Shown: one piece after another, positions 17,526 to 26,267 of the stretch
How positions within the stretch are numbered: the stretch's first letter is position 1
Layout of the letters: every line of letters starts with the position of its first letter
Origin: DATBQN01 sp963755825
GTDB lineage: Bacteria > Acidobacteriota > Thermoanaerobaculia > Multivoradales > UBA5704
Direction: 5' to 3'
Assembly: GCA_963755825.1 (NCBI GenBank)
Contig: CAVWLA010000003.1
Location: 2,418,001 to 2,482,000, forward strand
Length of the DNA stretch: 64,000 bases
The notes under the pieces: model-generated
What the model saw: the letters and a program-made list of their open reading frames with translations, nothing else
Told to the model about the DNA's origin: nothing
The model's database searches: none
Translations under genes and position numbers: made by a program

Positions 17526-20015
17526 TCACTGCGCCGTCAGCTCGCCGGGCACCAGGTGGAGCGTCGCCGCCGGCCTGCCAGGGAGGAACGGCGTCGGCTG
17601 GCCCTGCTCCCAGGCGGCCTCGGAGTCGGCGAAGTGCGGCGACAGCGGATTGCCGCTCTCGCCGACGGGGAGCTCGAAGATGCCGCTCTCCTCGTGCCCC
17701 GGCGAGACCACCAGCCGCTCGGAGGCGCCGAAGCCGGGCGCCTGCACGCGCGGCATGTTGGAGTCGCCGGGGAGCTGGTGCGGCGGCATGCCGAGCCAGC
17801 GCGCGGCGAAGGGGAACGCCGCCACCATCGGGTGGTTGATCGCCGTCGTGTTGCGGGCTCCCCAGGTGAGGGCGCCGTCCTTGACGCTGGCCATATGGAG
17901 ATCGGCGATCGTCTTGTCGACCACCGCCAGCAGCTCGTCGTCCCAGCTCTTGTAGGGCGGCGCGAGGAGGTGCGCCGGCCGCTCGCTCACCAGCTTCCAG
18001 ATCGCCGCCTCGGTGTGCGGGACGTCGTTGTAGTCGAAGCGCGGATCGGCGGCGGCGCAGGGGGCGACCAGGGGGGCGACGACGATGTCGCGGGCGTCGG
18101 CGCGGAAGGCGCGGACGATGCGGTAGGCGGCCGAGTCGACCGAGGCGCGGCCGGTCCAGGTGGTGTCGACGAGGCGGCGGAGCCGGGCGCGGAGCGGATG
18201 GCCGGCGAGCGCCTCGGCGGAGAGCGTGCGCTGCAGCAGCTCGCGCCAGCGGACGAGGAAGAGGGCGCGGTCGTCGAGCTGGATCTTCAAGAGGTCGCGC
18301 GGCGTCGCGCGGTCGAGGCGCATCAGGTCGTCGCGGATCTGCATCGCGCGCGCCCCCAGGTCGTAGCCGTCGTCGCCCATCAGGTCGAGGTCGGCGCCGC
18401 CGACGACGCGGGCGTTCGCCGTCCACAGCCGGCCGGACGGCGGATCGACCACCTTGGGGATCTGCTCCGGCGGCACCCAGCCGTCCCAACGGCGGCTGCC
18501 GTCCGCCCACGAGGTGGGGAGGCGGCCGTCGAAGCCCACCCGCCGCGGGATGCGGCCGATCACCGTCCAGGCGATCCGCCCGCTCGAGTCGGCGAGCATG
18601 AGGTTCTGGTTGGGGATGCCGGACTGGTGGGCGATCGCGATCGCTTCGTCGATCGTCGCCGCGGTCTCGAGACCGCGGGAGAGGACGTTGACGGCGTCGG
18701 CGTGCTGCGGGGTCCAGTTGAAGGCGCGCGGGCGGCCGGCGTGGTCCTTGTCGATGACCGGGCCCCAGATGGTCTCCACGACGTCGATCGTCTTCGCCTT
18801 GCCGCCGCGCACGCGCAGGGTCTCGGCGTGGTGGACGAACGGGCGCAGGCCCTCCGGCGTGCGGTAGAGGTCGGGGCGGCGCGGATCGACCTCCAGCACC
18901 ACGAGGTCGCTCCAGTCGCCCTGGGTGTTGGTGAAGCCCCAGGCGACCTGGCCGTTCGAGCCCACCACCATCGAGGGGACACCGGGGAGGCTGACGCCGG
19001 TCACCCGCCGCTCGGCGCCGTTCTCCTGCGGCCAGGCGAGCGAGAGGCGGAACCAGGTCGACGGCACGCGGAGCGCCAGGTGCATGTCGTTGGCGAGGAG
19101 GGCGTGGCCGTCGGCGGTGTGGGTGCCGGCGACCGCCCAGTTGTTGCTGCCGGGGACGAGCGCCGCGCCGTCCTCCTCGCGGTCGAGCCGGGTCGCGGCG
19201 GCGAAGCGGGCGGGCGCCGCGAGCGCGGCGGCGTGCGGCGGGGCGGGGGCCGGCTGGCGGCGCAGGTCGATCACCTCCGGGCCGGGGATCGGCGGCGCCG
19301 CGAGCGGCCCGCCGACGAGCGGCGCGTCCCACTCGCTGCCGCGCGGGGTCAGGAAATCGAACAGCGGCGCCGGCAGCGTATCGTGCATCACCCCCAGCGT
19401 CGACTCGTGGACGCCCGCCGAGTCCTGCAGGTCGAAGAACATCGCCATCACCACCAGCACCGAGTCTTCGGCCTGCCAGAGCCGCGGCTGGGCGCGCAGC
19501 GCCAGGTACTCGAAGGGTGGCTTGTGCAAGGCGGCGAGGCCGCTGTTGACCCCTTGCGCATACGCGGTGAAGAGCCGGTTGTCCTCCGGCGTCGCGGCGT
19601 CCATGATCTTCTCGGCGAGCGCCCGGAAGCGGTGGCGGCGGGCGTCCTGGTCGGCTTCGAGGAGCCCCGGACCGAGCAGCTCGGCGAGCTCGCCGGCGCC
19701 GCGCCGGCGCAGCAGGTCCATCTGGAAGAAGCGCTCCTGGGCGTGGATGAAGCCGGTGGCGCGCGCGAGGTCGATGCGGTTGGCGCCGCGCAGCGTCGGC
19801 ACGCCGAGCGCGTCGCGCTCGACGGTGACCGCCGCCTCGAGGCCGGGGAGGCCCTGGCGGCCCTCCAGCCGCGGCAGGCTGCCGGCGATCTGCTGGCGCA
19901 CCCAGACGGCGAGGCCGGCGAGCGCGAGGACGAGGACGACGACGATCCAGAGGACGATGCGGCCGGCGCCGCGGCGGCGGCGGGGGGTGGAGCGGACGGG
20001 GCGATCCGACAGCAT
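17526..20015 (-). CDS. Penicillin acylase family N-terminal nucleophile hydrolase
   Basis: 829 aa. An N-terminal membrane anchor (residues 20-41, IVLWIVVVLVLALAGLAVWV) is followed by the alpha-chain region (TGFIHAQERFFQMDLLRRRGAGELAE, typical of the family), then the autoprocessing site LVPGS-NNWAV with Ser290 as the new N-terminal nucleophile, and the beta chain with LLANDMHL and GVSLPGVPSMVVGSNGQVAWG. Such enzymes hydrolyse amides in the periplasm, including penicillins and N-acyl homoserine lactones; the substrate here is unknown. ATG at 20015 has GGAGGAG upstream. Longer frames run through the UbiD gene on the other strand and are not real. Confidence 0.92.
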   Translation of the reverse strand: MLSDRPVRSTPRRRRGAGRIVLWIVVVLVLALAGLAVWVRQQIAGSLPRLEGRQGLPGLEAAVTVERDALGVPTLRGANRIDLARATGFIHAQERFFQMDLLRRRGAGELAELLGPGLLEADQDARRHRFRALAEKIMDAATPEDNRLFTAYAQGVNSGLAALHKPPFEYLALRAQPRLWQAEDSVLVVMAMFFDLQDSAGVHESTLGVMHDTLPAPLFDFLTPRGSEWDAPLVGGPLAAPPIPGPEVIDLRRQPAPAPPHAAALAAPARFAAATRLDREEDGAALVPGSNNWAVAGTHTADGHALLANDMHLALRVPSTWFRLSLAWPQENGAERRVTGVSLPGVPSMVVGSNGQVAWGFTNTQGDWSDLVVLEVDPRRPDLYRTPEGLRPFVHHAETLRVRGGKAKTIDVVETIWGPVIDKDHAGRPRAFNWTPQHADAVNVLSRGLETAATIDEAIAIAHQSGIPNQNLMLADSSGRIAWTVIGRIPRRVGFDGRLPTSWADGSRRWDGWVPPEQIPKVVDPPSGRLWTANARVVGGADLDLMGDDGYDLGARAMQIRDDLMRLDRATPRDLLKIQLDDRALFLVRWRELLQRTLSAEALAGHPLRARLRRLVDTTWTGRASVDSAAYRIVRAFRADARDIVVAPLVAPCAAADPRFDYNDVPHTEAAIWKLVSERPAHLLAPPYKSWDDELLAVVDKTIADLHMASVKDGALTWGARNTTAINHPMVAAFPFAARWLGMPPHQLPGDSNMPRVQAPGFGASERLVVSPGHEESGIFELPVGESGNPLSPHFADSEAAWEQGQPTPFLPGRPAATLHLVPGELTAQ

Positions 20016-20064
20016 GGTGTCTCCTCCGGACAGGCGCTCGGGACGGGCATCCAAGCATAGCGGA

Positions 20065-20070
20065 TACACT
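20065..20070 (+). promoter_or_regulatory. -10 box (TACACT) of the UbiD-like gene, leaderless spacing
   Basis: Eight nt before the ATG at 20079; no ribosome binding site. The divergent region to the penicillin acylase gene is only 63 bp. Confidence 0.5.
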
Positions 20071-20078
20071 CCCCGCCG

Positions 20079-21989
20079 ATGAACGGCGACGGCTTCCCCG
20101 ACCTCCGCGCCTTCCTCGACCGCCTGCGCGCCGACGGCGATCTCGCGGTGGTCGAGGCGCCGGTCGAGGCGCGGCTCGAGGCGGCGGAGATCCACCGCCG
20201 GGTGATCGCGGCCGGCGGCCCGGCGCTCCTCTTCACGCAGGTCCGCGGCGCCGACTTCCCCCTCGCCACGAACCTCTTCGGCACCGCCCGCCGCGCCGAG
20301 CTCGCCTTCGGCACGCGGCCGCTGCGCCTGATCCAGCGTCTCGCCGGCCTCGCCGAGACGCTGCTGCCGCCGACTCCGGCCAAGCTCTGGGCGGCGCGCG
20401 ACGTGGCGCGCGAGGCGCTCCGCATCGGCACCGCGCGGCGGCGCGGCGGCCCGGTCGCCGAGGTGGTGACCGGCGACGTGCGCCTCGACCGCTTTCCGGT
20501 CCTCACCACCTGGCCCGAGGACGGCGGCCCCTTCGTCACCCTGCCGCTCGTCTACACCGAGCCGCCGCTCCCCGAGTCCTCGCCGGCCTCCCACCGTGCG
20601 GGCAACCTCGGCATGTACCGCCTGCAGGTCCACGGGCCGGCGACGACCGGCATGCACTGGCAGATCGGCAAGGGCGGCGGCTTCCACTACGCCGAGGCGG
20701 AGCGGCTGGGCGTGCCGCTGCCGGTGACCGTCCTCCTCGGCGGTCCGCCGGCGCTCACCCTGGCGGCGATCGCGCCGCTGCCGGAGAACGTGCCGGAGCT
20801 CCTCCTCGCCTCGCTCCTCGCCGGCCGCAAGCTGCCGATGGTGCAGCCGGCGGGCTTTCCGCATCCGCTCGTGGCATCCGCCGAGGTGGCGCTCGCCGGC
20901 CGCGTGCGGCCCGGCGTCCGGCGGCCCGAGGGGCCGTTCGGCGACCACTACGGCTACTACTCGCTCCGCCACGACTTCCCGGTCTTCGAGATCGAGCGCC
21001 TCGCCCGCCGGCGCGACGCCATCTACCCGGCGACGGTGGTCGGCAAGCCGCGCCAAGAGGACTTCTTCATCGGCGATCTGCTGCAGGAGCTGCTGTCGCC
21101 GCTCTTCCCGCTGGTGATGCCGGCGGTGCGCGGCCTGTGGTCCTACGGCGAGACCGGCTACCACTCGCTCGCCGGCGCCGTGGTCCGCGAGCGCTACCGC
21201 CGCGAGGCGATGGGCGCCGCCTTTCGCATCCTGGGCGAAGGGCAGCTCTCGCTCACCAAGTTCCTGCTGGCGTCCGATGCGCCGATCGACCTCAAGGACT
21301 TCCGCGCCACCCTCGAGCACATCCTGGCGCGCACCCGCACGGAGACCGACCTCTACGTCCTGGCGAACCTCTCGATGGACACCCTCGACTACTCGGGGCC
21401 GCGCCTCAACGAGGGCTCCAAGGGGGTCTGGCTCGGCCTCGGCGATCCGGTGCGCGACCTGCCGGGAGAGTTCTCCGCCGCCGAGCTCCCCGCCGGGGTC
21501 ACCGAGGTGCGCGTCTTCTGCCGCGGCTGCCTGGTGGTCGGCGGACCGGCGTGTGTTCGAGATACAGCGGAAGGCCAAGCGGCAAGCTCAGTGGGAGATC
21601 CAGGGGAACGTCGAGCCGGAGATCGGGCCGGCGTCCGGGACCATCTCCGCCGCCTCGCCGCCCACCCGGCCTTCGCCGGCTGGCCGCTCCTCGTGCTGAC
21701 CGACGAGCCCCGCCGCGCCGCCGCCTCGACGATCAACTTCCTGTGGACCACCTTCACCCGCTTCGATCCCGCCGCCGACCTCCACGCCGCCGCCGTCGCC
21801 GTCGAGAGCAACCACTTGGCCTACACCGCCCCCATTCTCATCGACGCCCGCCGCAAGCCCAACTTCCCCGCCGAGCTCACCGCCGACCCCGCCACCGCCG
21901 CCACCGTCAGCCGCCGCTGGAAGGAGTACTTCCCCAGCGGCAAGGTCGAGATGGGCGACGCGGAGGCGGCGCACTTGGATCCGGGTTGA
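20079..21989 (+). CDS. UbiD family (prenyl-FMN) decarboxylase with an internal insertion
   Basis: 636 aa. Family segments include LRAFLDRLRADGDL, NLGMYRLQVH (metal/prFMN region), MHWQIGKGGGFHY, EGPFGDHYGYYS with the catalytic Glu region, and DLKDFRATLEHI. UbiD enzymes decarboxylate aromatic or unsaturated acids with prenylated FMN made by UbiX; the substrate here (menaquinone/ubiquinone precursor or other) is not shown, and no ubiX is in the window. Between LVVGGP and LAAHPAFAGWPLLVL there are about 25 extra residues (codons near 21549-21635) with lower GC than the flanks, still in frame. They look like an inserted fragment. TANNNT box 8 nt before the ATG. Confidence 0.88.
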   Translation: MNGDGFPDLRAFLDRLRADGDLAVVEAPVEARLEAAEIHRRVIAAGGPALLFTQVRGADFPLATNLFGTARRAELAFGTRPLRLIQRLAGLAETLLPPTPAKLWAARDVAREALRIGTARRRGGPVAEVVTGDVRLDRFPVLTTWPEDGGPFVTLPLVYTEPPLPESSPASHRAGNLGMYRLQVHGPATTGMHWQIGKGGGFHYAEAERLGVPLPVTVLLGGPPALTLAAIAPLPENVPELLLASLLAGRKLPMVQPAGFPHPLVASAEVALAGRVRPGVRRPEGPFGDHYGYYSLRHDFPVFEIERLARRRDAIYPATVVGKPRQEDFFIGDLLQELLSPLFPLVMPAVRGLWSYGETGYHSLAGAVVRERYRREAMGAAFRILGEGQLSLTKFLLASDAPIDLKDFRATLEHILARTRTETDLYVLANLSMDTLDYSGPRLNEGSKGVWLGLGDPVRDLPGEFSAAELPAGVTEVRVFCRGCLVVGGPACVRDTAEGQAASSVGDPGERRAGDRAGVRDHLRRLAAHPAFAGWPLLVLTDEPRRAAASTINFLWTTFTRFDPAADLHAAAVAVESNHLAYTAPILIDARRKPNFPAELTADPATAATVSRRWKEYFPSGKVEMGDAEAAHLDPG

Positions 21990-21992
21990 GAG

Positions 21993-22403
21993 TTAGCTCT
22001 CGTCGTTGCCGGACCGCCAGCGATCGATCTCCGATCGATGCTCTTTGATGAGCGACTTCATCCGCTCGTGATCGTGGTCGAAGGTCACCGCGATGAGGAG
22101 GATGTCGTCCGAGCCCTCGCAGGCGGGGTACTTGACGATCACGCGGGTGATTCCGCCGAGGCGCGGTCGGCGCCCTTCCCGGCGCTCTTGAGCGCGCGCC
22201 ACGCCTCCGATGCCACCACGCCGTAGTCCCATGCCTGGTAGGTCGCGGCGGTGATCCTCCTGCCCCCGAGATGGACCGCGACGACGTCGACCAGATAGGG
22301 GGAGCTCGACGGCCTGCGTCTTGGTCAACGCCCCCAGCCGCTCGCACAGCCGAGCCAGGACAGCCGTCAGGCCAGGGCCTAAAGTCGGTTGGTTCCCGCT
22401 CAT
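21993..22403 (-). pseudogene. Panacea/SocA (DUF4065)-like antitoxin-domain gene, frameshifted
   Basis: The ATG at 22403 has a strong GGAGGAG. Frame one gives MSGNQPTLG...ALTKTQAVEL. Then the sensible protein moves one base over at a CCCCC run (about 22292-22302): YLVDVVAVHLGGRRITAAT, YQAWDYGVVASEAWRALK. It returns to the first frame near 22140-22150: VIVKYPACEGSDDILLIAV, and so on to ERMKSLIKEHRSEIDRWRSG. LTKxQ..LxYLxD and ITxxTYxxWDYGxV are the pattern of the Panacea domain found in antitoxins. The intact frame through the middle reads as Arg/Gly-rich nonsense. Either the gene is decayed or the sequence has two compensating errors. No cognate toxin gene is adjacent. Confidence 0.55.
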
Positions 22404-22516
22404 GGCAGGCTCCTCCTGCGGGGGCAGTTGCGCCCGACGCGAAGCGAGCGCGGAGCCATGTCGAGCGAGCGCGGGATCTCGCGTCCTCGCCGGGAAATCC
22501 AATTCTCCGCCGGCCG

Positions 22517-22716
22517 ATCGAATCCGCAGCCTTCCGAGACGATCGGCGGGCTACGAATCGAATCGGCCGGCCTCCGATCGAATCGGCGGGCTACGAATTC
22601 AATTGGCCGGAGTCCAATCGAATCGGCGGCCTACGGATTCAATCGGCCGGCGGAGAATCGAATCGGCGGGCCACGGATTCAATCGGCTGGATTGGAATCG
22701 AATCGGCGGCGTGTCG
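22517..22716. repeat. Tandem array, ten 20-bp units arranged as five 40-bp dimers
   Basis: Units start at 22517 and every 20 bp after that, with no spacers. One unit type is close to ATCGAATCGGCGGGCTACGA, the alternating one to ATTCAATCGGCCGGnnnnnA, so the true period is 40 bp. Units differ by a few substitutions but never in length. Confidence 0.85.
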
Positions 22717-22811
22717 AGCCGCTTTCTCGGCGGCGGGCGCGATCGGGAGGGGACGGATCGGGCCGCGAGGTTTCGGGGCGGATCGGGCGGCGGCGAGGCC
22801 CTCCGGGGGCG

Positions 22812-22817
22812 TAGAAT
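22812..22817 (+). promoter_or_regulatory. -10 box (TAGAAT) of the DUF4442 gene
   Basis: Sixteen nt before the ATG at 22834; leaves a leader of only a few nucleotides with no ribosome binding site. Confidence 0.45.
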
Positions 22818-22833
22818 CGGCTGCCTCCACGTC

Positions 22834-23421
22834 ATGACCGCTCCGCTCGATACCGCCGCCGCTCCGAGCCAGTCCCTTCCGGCTTCTGTCGATCCGCTTG
22901 CCGATGTTCCGGTGTTGCCGCTCGATCCGCGCTCGCCGGTGGCGCGCGCTCTCGTGCGGAAGCTGACGAGCCCCTGGGGCTTCCGGCTCTCCTTCCTGAA
23001 GACTCTGCCCCTGGCGCTCTTCGCCGGGCTCCGTTTGGAGGCGCTCGACGAGCGGGCGTGCACGACCTCGGTCCCCTACGGCTGGCGGTCGACCAACCCC
23101 TTCCGCTCGACCTACTTCGCGGCGCTCGCCATGGCGGCGGAGCTGTCGACGGGGGCGCTCGGCCTGCTCGCGGTGCGGCTGGCGGGGGAGCCGGTGGCGC
23201 TCATCATCGTCGGCCTCGAGGCGAGCTTCGAGAAGAAGGCGACGGGGCGGGCGACCTTCGTCTGCGAGGACGGCGCGCGGATCTTCGCCGCCGTCGCACG
23301 GACGCTCGCGACCGGCGAGGCGGCGACCGCCGACATGACCTCCGTCGGCCGCCTGGCGGACGGCACCGTCGTTGCCCGCTTCACCTTCCGCTGGTCGATG
23401 AAGCGCCGCCGCAAGGCGTAG
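22834..23421 (+). CDS. DUF4442 / hotdog-fold thioesterase-like protein
   Basis: 195 aa. After an unstructured N-terminus (residues 1-40) the chain has GLRLEALDERACTTSVPYG, NPFRSTYFAALAMAAELSTG and VGLEASFEKKATGRATFVC, the pattern of DUF4442 proteins related to PaaI-type hotdog thioesterases. The helix AALAMAAELSTGAL would be the central hotdog helix. Substrate unknown; probably cytoplasmic and dimeric. The EamA permease gene follows 42 bp later on the same strand. Confidence 0.8.
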   Translation: MTAPLDTAAAPSQSLPASVDPLADVPVLPLDPRSPVARALVRKLTSPWGFRLSFLKTLPLALFAGLRLEALDERACTTSVPYGWRSTNPFRSTYFAALAMAAELSTGALGLLAVRLAGEPVALIIVGLEASFEKKATGRATFVCEDGARIFAAVARTLATGEAATADMTSVGRLADGTVVARFTFRWSMKRRRKA

Positions 23422-23463
23422 CGCTCCGCCGCCGGCTCTCCCGCGCGTCCGCTCCGCGGCTCC

Positions 23464-24357
23464 ATGTCCCCCGTCGCCCTGGCGCTCCTCCTCGCCGCCG
23501 CGGTCCTCCACGTCGGCTGGAACCTGCTCGTCCGGCGGGCACGGCAGCGGCTGGTCTTCGCCTGGTGGTCGCTGGTGGTGGGGGCGATCGCCTTCCTGCC
23601 GCTCCTCCTCGCCGGCGGGCCGCTGCCGGCGCGGGTGTGGCCGTACGCCATGGCGTCGGCACTCTGCGAGGGGATCTACTTCGGCAGCCTGGCGGCGGCC
23701 TATGGCGTGGCGGATTTCTCCGTCGTCTACCCGGTGGCGCGCGGCGCCGCGCCGGCCTTCCTCGCCGTCTGGTCGGTGCTCTTCCTCGGCCAGCACCTGT
23801 CGCCGGCCGGCCTCTGCGGCCTGGCGGTGATCGTCGGCGGCCTCTTCGTCATCGCGAGCGGCGGGGCGCGTGCGGGCGCGGAGCCAGAAGCCGCGGCGGC
23901 GCCGGCCGCGGAGGTGCCCGCCGCGCGGTCCTCGCGCGCCGGGCTCGGTCTCGCGCTGTTGACCGCGCTCGCCATCTCCGGCTACTCGGCGATCGACGCC
24001 GTGGGCATCCGCATCCTCCGCCCGGTACCTTACACAGCGCTCGCCTTCGCGCTCTCCGCCCTGGTCATCGCGCCGCTCGTCGTCCAGCGCTACGGCTGGT
24101 CGGCCGTCGCCCTCGAATGGCGCGAGAGCTGGCCGCAGATCGCCGGCGTCGGCTTCCTCTCCGGGATCGCCTACTCGCTGGTCCTCGCCGCCTATGCCAT
24201 CGCGCCGGTCGCCTACGCCGGCGCCGTGCGCGAGGTGAGCGTCGTCCTCGGCGCGCTCGCCGGCTGGCTGTTCCTCAAGGAGGGTTTCGGGCTGCGGCGG
24301 ACGGCGGGCGCGGCGCTCGTCCTCGCCGGCATCGCGGTGCTGGCCCTGGCGCGTTAG
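23464..24357 (+). CDS. EamA/DMT superfamily permease
   Basis: 297 aa with ten hydrophobic segments in two homologous halves, as in EamA-type drug/metabolite transporters. Typical pieces are HVGWNLLVRRA, VYPVARGAAPAFLAVWSVLFLGQ (end of first half) and APVAYAGAVREVSVVLGALAGWLFLKEGF (end of second half). An Ala/Glu-rich linker (residues 138-160) joins the halves. The exported compound cannot be told. Possibly co-transcribed with the DUF4442 gene. Confidence 0.9.
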   Translation: MSPVALALLLAAAVLHVGWNLLVRRARQRLVFAWWSLVVGAIAFLPLLLAGGPLPARVWPYAMASALCEGIYFGSLAAAYGVADFSVVYPVARGAAPAFLAVWSVLFLGQHLSPAGLCGLAVIVGGLFVIASGGARAGAEPEAAAAPAAEVPAARSSRAGLGLALLTALAISGYSAIDAVGIRILRPVPYTALAFALSALVIAPLVVQRYGWSAVALEWRESWPQIAGVGFLSGIAYSLVLAAYAIAPVAYAGAVREVSVVLGALAGWLFLKEGFGLRRTAGAALVLAGIAVLALAR

Positions 24358-24372
24358 CGGCGCCTCGCGACC

Positions 24373-25023
24373 CTACCGCCCGCGCTGCTCCTGCACCTGG
24401 CGCATCTGGGCGACCACGTCCTGGCCGGCGTAGAAGAGAGCCGAGAGCTCGCCCTCGGTCTCGCTGAGGGTCTCGCGGTCGGTCTCGGTGGTGTACATGC
24501 CCTGGGCGGTGAGGACGTAGAAGCGCACGCGGTCGACCTCGGGGAGCGGGTGACTGGTGGTGCGCAGCATCTTGGGGAGGGCGAGCTTGGCGAGGGCGAC
24601 GAACTCCTGGGCGACCTTGCGGACGGTCTCGTGGCCGATGCCGCCCTTCATGCCGCCGCCGCTCTTGTAGTAGAGGCCGGCGTCGCCGTCGGCGAAGCAG
24701 GCGAGCGTCACCACCGAGTTCGGGATGCCGAGCTCCATCATGGCGCCGTAGGGGTCCTCGGGGGCGCGGCCGGGGAGCGCCGCGAAGCGGGCCGGGCCGG
24801 TGTCGAGCGCCTCGGCGCGGAGCGTCATGTAGACCTCCTCGGGCGACTCCTCGCTCTTCGCCGTCAGCCGGTCGACCTCGGCGTGCATCGCCGCATCCTT
24901 GTTGACCTTCGGCAGCGCCGCCGTCACCTTTGCCGCGGCCTGCTGCTTCTTCCTCCACTGCATGACGACGAAGACGATGATGAGGATGACCGTCAGGGTG
25001 AAGATCACGGGATTGACTTGCAT
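24373..25023 (-). CDS. Membrane-anchored hypothetical protein
   Basis: 216 aa. One N-terminal transmembrane helix (VIFTLTVILIIVFVVMQW, residues 6-23) then a cytoplasmic or periplasmic domain of about 190 residues. Segments such as ADGDAGLYYKSGGGMKGGIGHETV and RFYVLTAQGMYTTE recall small uncharacterised acidobacterial proteins with a roadblock-like look, but I cannot name the family. Promoter TATAAT at 25089-25094 with a leader of about 58 nt containing a small hairpin and GGGGGAAGAG as possible ribosome binding site. Convergent with the EamA gene. Confidence 0.7.
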   Translation of the reverse strand: MQVNPVIFTLTVILIIVFVVMQWRKKQQAAAKVTAALPKVNKDAAMHAEVDRLTAKSEESPEEVYMTLRAEALDTGPARFAALPGRAPEDPYGAMMELGIPNSVVTLACFADGDAGLYYKSGGGMKGGIGHETVRKVAQEFVALAKLALPKMLRTTSHPLPEVDRVRFYVLTAQGMYTTETDRETLSETEGELSALFYAGQDVVAQMRQVQEQRGR

Positions 25024-25088
25024 GGGCTCGCTCTTCCCCCGCGGAGGGGGCCTCGGTTCACAGGGCGATTCGGGTGGAACGGCGAGCC

Positions 25089-25094
25089 ATTATA
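25089..25094 (-). promoter_or_regulatory. -10 box (TATAAT) for the membrane-anchored protein gene
   Basis: Perfect TATAAT on the minus strand, between the end of the cysteine synthase gene (25127) and the start at 25023. No clear -35. Confidence 0.5.
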
Positions 25095-25126
25095 GATCGC
25101 GCGAGAGCGCTTCAGACACGCGATCG

Positions 25127-26107
25127 CTACGAGGCGTCTAGCAGGCCCTTCTCGCGCATCCAACGGGCATTGAGCTTGGAGAGCGAGCGCTCGCCGGAGT
25201 CGGGGAAGAGGGTGACGACGAGGGCGTCGGCGGGGAGCGCGGCGGCGATCTGGCGGGCGCCGGCGGCGGCGGCGCCGCCCGAGGAGCCGGTGAAGATCGA
25301 CTCCCGGCGGGCCAGCTCGAAGACCGCCTCGTAGGCCGCCTTGTCGTCGACCTTGACGATCTCGTCGATCCACTCCCACCACACCGTCGTCGGCATGAAG
25401 TCCTCGCCGATGCCGTCGATCAGGTACTGGTGGATCTGCTCCTCCGGCGGCAGCGTGCCGTGCTCGCGATAGTAGCCGTAGACGCTGCCGATGGGATCGA
25501 CGCCGATCACCCGGATGGCGGGGTTCTGCTCCTTGAGGAACTTCGCCGTGCCGCTGATCGTGCCGCCGGTGCCGACGCCGGTCACCCAGTGGGTCACCTT
25601 GCCGCCGGTCTGGCGCCAGATCTCGGGGCCGGTGGTACGGTAGTGCGCCTCGGGGTTCGCCTGGTTGTAATACTGGTAGGGGAGGTAGGCGCCCTCCTCG
25701 TCGCGGATGCGCTCGGCGGTCTTGTAGTAGGAGCGCGGGTCGTCGGCGGCGACGCCGGTCGGGCAGGTGATGACGCGGGCGCCGAAGGCCTCGAGGAGGG
25801 CGACCTTCTCCTGCGGGATCTTGTCGGCCGCGGTGCAGATCAGCTTGTAGCCGCGGAGGTTGGCCGCCATGGCGAGGCCGATGCCGGTGTTGCCGGAGGT
25901 CGGCTCGACGATGGTGCCGCCGGGCTTCAACAGCCCGGCCTTCTCGCCGGCCTCGATCATCGCGATGCCGATGCGGTCCTTGACCGAGCCGCCAGGGTTG
26001 AACGACTCGATCTTGGCGGCGAGCGTGGCGCCCGTCGGCGAGAAGCGGCCGAGCTTGACGAGGGGCGTGTTGCCCAAAGTTTCGAGGACGTTCTCGTACA
26101 TCTCCAT
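25127..26107 (-). CDS. PLP-dependent cysteine synthase / cystathionine beta-synthase family enzyme
   Basis: 326 aa, fold-type II PLP enzyme without C-terminal CBS domains. The PLP lysine is K43 in NPGGSVKDR; the substrate loop is EPTSGNTG and the phosphate loop GVGTGGTISG. The region YYNQANPEAHYRTTGPEIW and the closing SGERSLSKLNARWM (tail -Y/W-L-S-) are nearer to bacterial and eukaryotic cystathionine beta-synthases than to CysK, so it may condense serine with homocysteine. A gamma-type trans-sulfuration enzyme starts at the right edge of the window. ATG at 26107; the frame runs upstream without a conserved sequence. Confidence 0.92.
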   Translation of the reverse strand: MEMYENVLETLGNTPLVKLGRFSPTGATLAAKIESFNPGGSVKDRIGIAMIEAGEKAGLLKPGGTIVEPTSGNTGIGLAMAANLRGYKLICTAADKIPQEKVALLEAFGARVITCPTGVAADDPRSYYKTAERIRDEEGAYLPYQYYNQANPEAHYRTTGPEIWRQTGGKVTHWVTGVGTGGTISGTAKFLKEQNPAIRVIGVDPIGSVYGYYREHGTLPPEEQIHQYLIDGIGEDFMPTTVWWEWIDEIVKVDDKAAYEAVFELARRESIFTGSSGGAAAAGARQIAAALPADALVVTLFPDSGERSLSKLNARWMREKGLLDAS

Positions 26108-26253
26108 GGGCGCTCTCCGCAGGGCTGTGAAGGGGGGCCGGCCGCGCCGGCGCGGCGCAGGATAGCACAGCGGTCCGGCGCCATTTTCATCTGTGTCGGC
26201 GGGCGCCGGCGGCGCGCCCGCGGTCCGCCCGCTATCCGTCAACTGCCGCGTGT

Positions 26254-26259
26254 TAAATT
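26254..26259 (+). promoter_or_regulatory. -10 box (TAAATT) of the SrkA-like gene, leaderless spacing
   Basis: Eight nt before the ATG at 26268; no ribosome binding site. Confidence 0.5.
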
Positions 26260-26267
26260 GACCACCC

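Larger units (their letters stand above)
22404..22833. other. 430-bp gene-free stretch carrying a tandem repeat array
   Basis: Between the broken Panacea-type gene and the DUF4442 gene. About half is the 20/40-bp repeat array (22517-22716). The rest shows no gene; the promoter of the next gene is at 22812. Open frames in all phases here come from the repeats. Confidence 0.6.

Noticed and set aside
22517..22716. CRISPR array
   Set aside because: Units are contiguous, 20 bp, with no unique spacers and no cas genes nearby.
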